A stretch of DNA of 64,000 nt from Delphinus delphis. Lineage: Eukaryota > Chordata > Mammalia > Artiodactyla > Delphinidae. The number at the start of each line of letters is the position of its first letter. Positions within the stretch are counted from its first letter, which is position 1. A program made the translations under genes and the position numbers. Location of the stretch: NCBI RefSeq assembly GCF_949987515.2, contig NC_082689.1:102152957-102216956 (forward strand), in the 5' to 3' direction. The notes beneath the pieces were generated by a model, which was not told the origin of the DNA, searched no databases, and worked only from the letters and a program-made list of their open reading frames with translations. Positions 61,851-64,000 of this stretch are shown here, piece after piece.

Positions 61851-64000
61851 CTGGGGAAGAAAGTGAGGAAACGTGAGGCGACGGGGATGAAACACACTGT
61901 GGTAAAGGCCAGCTCAGAGACGGCACAGGTCCTGCGCCCGAATCACAGAACATGGACTGCCCAGGCGGCGAATAACCACCAACACGTACTGCCCGCAGGA
62001 AAAGCAGCCGCTGGGTGTCTGGATGCTGAGATCCAGGGGGACCTGAGCTGACAGCCGCGCAGGAGCCTTCGGGTCTCGCGTCAGGTGCCCGGGCCTCAGT
62101 TTCTCTCTCTGCTAAAGAGGAGGTGAGAGTATCAGTTCCCTTCACGTCACAGAGCAACTGTGGGAGCAAATGAAACACAAGTACTAGACAGCCCTGTAAA
62201 CACCTGGAGCCTGACACCAACAGAGCTGTCCCCCAAACCTCCCTGCGCCTAGTGGCAGATCTTACTGGAGCTCTCTCCTTCCCGTGCTGCTTGCACCACA
62301 GACCAGAGGGAGGGAAGGGAACCAGTGAGAATGCCTAGTGTAACCCTCGTGTGATAGGTGGGAAAAAATCCCCCCGATATTCAGACTTGAGACCAGGGGT
62401 ACTGAGTACAAGCCCTAGGCTTCAGGTTAGCTCGGCACCCACAGCAGAGCTCTCGAATCCACCCAACGCTATAAGGTAATTGGCACTGGCCGCGTTTTAC
62501 AGAATCGGAAGCTCGGAGAGACGACGTGATCCGCCCACCGACCCACAGCCAGCAGCCACACAGCTGCCGGCCACATCAGGACACCGTGCGTCTGGGCTTC
62601 ACGCCACGTGTCCTGGGTCGACCGGGTCGATACGCACAAGGAGCCGCTCCTCACGCCCGCTGACTTACAACTCGAGGGAACTGAAACACACACGTGCACA
62701 CACCCACGCCCCACAGGCTGCGGGAGGCCCAGGTGCTCTGCGGGTGAGAATGCAAAGTGCAAAAAGAGCCTTTGCTTCTCCTCCTGACTCTTCATTCATT
62801 CCCGTTATTACTAAAGAACTTTAGGGAGGGATGCCATTCTCTCTCCAGAGAGAGCTACTACATCTCAGAAGCAGTTTCTGGACAGGAGCTGTGCTTCCCC
62901 GGGGTGGGGCCGCACGTGTCAAGGTTCAGACACATGCACATGGCACAGGGCTCCTGCGGGGACGGCAGGAACGTGCGCTCAGGGAGGGCGGCCAGCTCAA
63001 GTAAAGGACACACTTAGGAAGCAGCTTCCCAGGACAGCAGTGGCTGCAAATAATTCTATGAGGAGTATTCTTTTGTTGCTAGTATCTTCCATTTGTTCCC
63101 ATCACTCCACTCCACCCCACCTCCAAACAATGACCTCAGGCACTGACTAAAATCCAGAAGGGCAGGGGCAGAAAGTCGGAGGGCATTCGGGGCTACCCCA
63201 GCCCCTCACTTGTACCCCAGCACCGGCCCTGGACATCTAAGGAGGCCGAGTCACTGTTCGACTCAATTCCTCTCTGCTTTGCTTTGCATCGGGAGATCCA
63301 GTTTCTGGCCTTTCATTGTTGTTGCCTTTTCAGATCTGCCTCTGTTAATTAGATCGACACTGAGTTGTAACTTGGCTGGAACCTGGAGAACATGCTCAGA
63401 TGAGGAAGGCAAAGCCCGTTGATTCAAAGGATTCAAAGGATTCCTTAGAGACTCGACCGCTGTGTTTTGGAGTTCCCAGCATGAAGGGCTGCTGAGGGAA
63501 CCTCTAGGACAGCTGAGCTCTGCCATAAGCCCCTAGCATTTGAGAAAAATACCTACCCTCACAGGATTCATGTGCCCCACATGGGAGAAAAAGACGTGAC
63601 CTGGAACTACCAGTAGCCGGAAGTTAGCTCTTCTTTCCTCCTGGTTGCATTCAGAGAGTGTCACCACAGCTGTGCTCAACAGCGTGAACAAGGGTGGTGG
63701 GCCTCTAGTCCCACACAAGACAGCCAGTGGTGCCCAGTGGCTGGTCCACGACTGCTCTTTCACTGGTGTCTGGCAAAACAGAAAACTACAGGCATGTGGC
63801 GAGTTTTTCATAAGGCTACATGTATTCCATTTGAAGGACTGTCCTTTATTCTGAGAGTGAGAGTTAAATGGCCTTTCTTTTAGGATGGTAAAGAAAGCAA
63901 AGTAATTGTTGCCTTTAAAAACGTCCCTTCTTGCCAAAATACAGGTTGCAACCGCAGGTCAACCTCTATGTGCGCTTCAAAATTTTACAGATCCACGAAA
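61851..64000 (-). other. CCDC93: CCDC93 intron upstream of exon A (partial)
   Basis: A MIR core is likely at 62460-62600 (plus: 'gcgttttacagaatcggaag'). 61851-62450 and 62600-64000 contain no exon, repeat or CpG-island signature I can support. Confidence 0.65.

Noticed and set aside
61851..64000. Search for the next upstream CCDC93 exon
   Set aside because: No acceptor/donor pair enclosing the expected Cys-Pro-His or Val-Val-Gln segment was found, so none is reported.
1..64000. CRISPR array, bacterial operon or viral system
   Set aside because: The window is spliced mammalian DNA; tandem repeats here are microsatellites and a trinucleotide array, with no spacer structure.

Overview
This window looks like cetacean (whale or dolphin) nuclear DNA. 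The youngest interspersed repeats are tRNA-derived SINEs of the CHR type, with the head GGCTTCCCTGGTGGCGCAGT, a shared GC-rich body and a poly(A) tail. They occur with a cetartiodactyl-type L1 and with older mammalian MIR, L2, L1M, hAT and MLT1 remnants. I see no ruminant Bov-A/BovB or pig PRE-1 sequence. The species cannot be fixed by eye.

One gene is recognisable: CCDC93 on the minus strand. It encodes a coiled-coil subunit of the CCC part of the Commander endosomal-recycling complex. Seventeen consecutive internal coding exons (1,280 nt, about 426 codons) can be placed base by base between 61850 (5' side) and 1067 (3' side). All have AG acceptors and GT donors, and one open frame runs through every junction. 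They cover the end of the N-terminal NN-CH-like domain, the linker, and most of the coiled coils. The first exons (start codon, most of the NN-CH domain) lie beyond the right edge. The last coding exons and the 3' UTR lie beyond the left edge. No promoter or CpG island is in view.

Layout from right to left, in transcript order: 64000-61851 intron; exons A and B at 61.8 and 60.9 kb; an 8.7-kb intron with L1, MIR and one young SINE; exon C at 52.2 kb; an 8.4-kb intron with two young SINEs beside an L1M remnant, a third SINE, and a large GAT/GGT tandem repeat; exon D at 43.7 kb; exons E, F and G clustered at 41.1-39.7 kb; an 18.5-kb intron holding an almost full-length but broken L1 (28.35-35.04 kb) and an MLT1-like LTR; exon H at 21.1 kb; then exons I to Q between 17.1 and 1.07 kb, separated by introns of 0.8 to 3.9 kb.

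No second gene, functional RNA gene, CRISPR array or novel system could be supported. The points most worth checking are structural: a possible antisense L1 promoter in the large intron; same-orientation SINEs flanking a frame-breaking exon; a SINE that carries a splice-acceptor-like site; a repeat-flanked L1+SINE composite; a perfect 201-bp duplication inside the trinucleotide array; and an unassigned 85-codon open frame at 22.7-22.9 kb. Family names for old repeats are recognition from memory, not database matches, and their edges are approximate.
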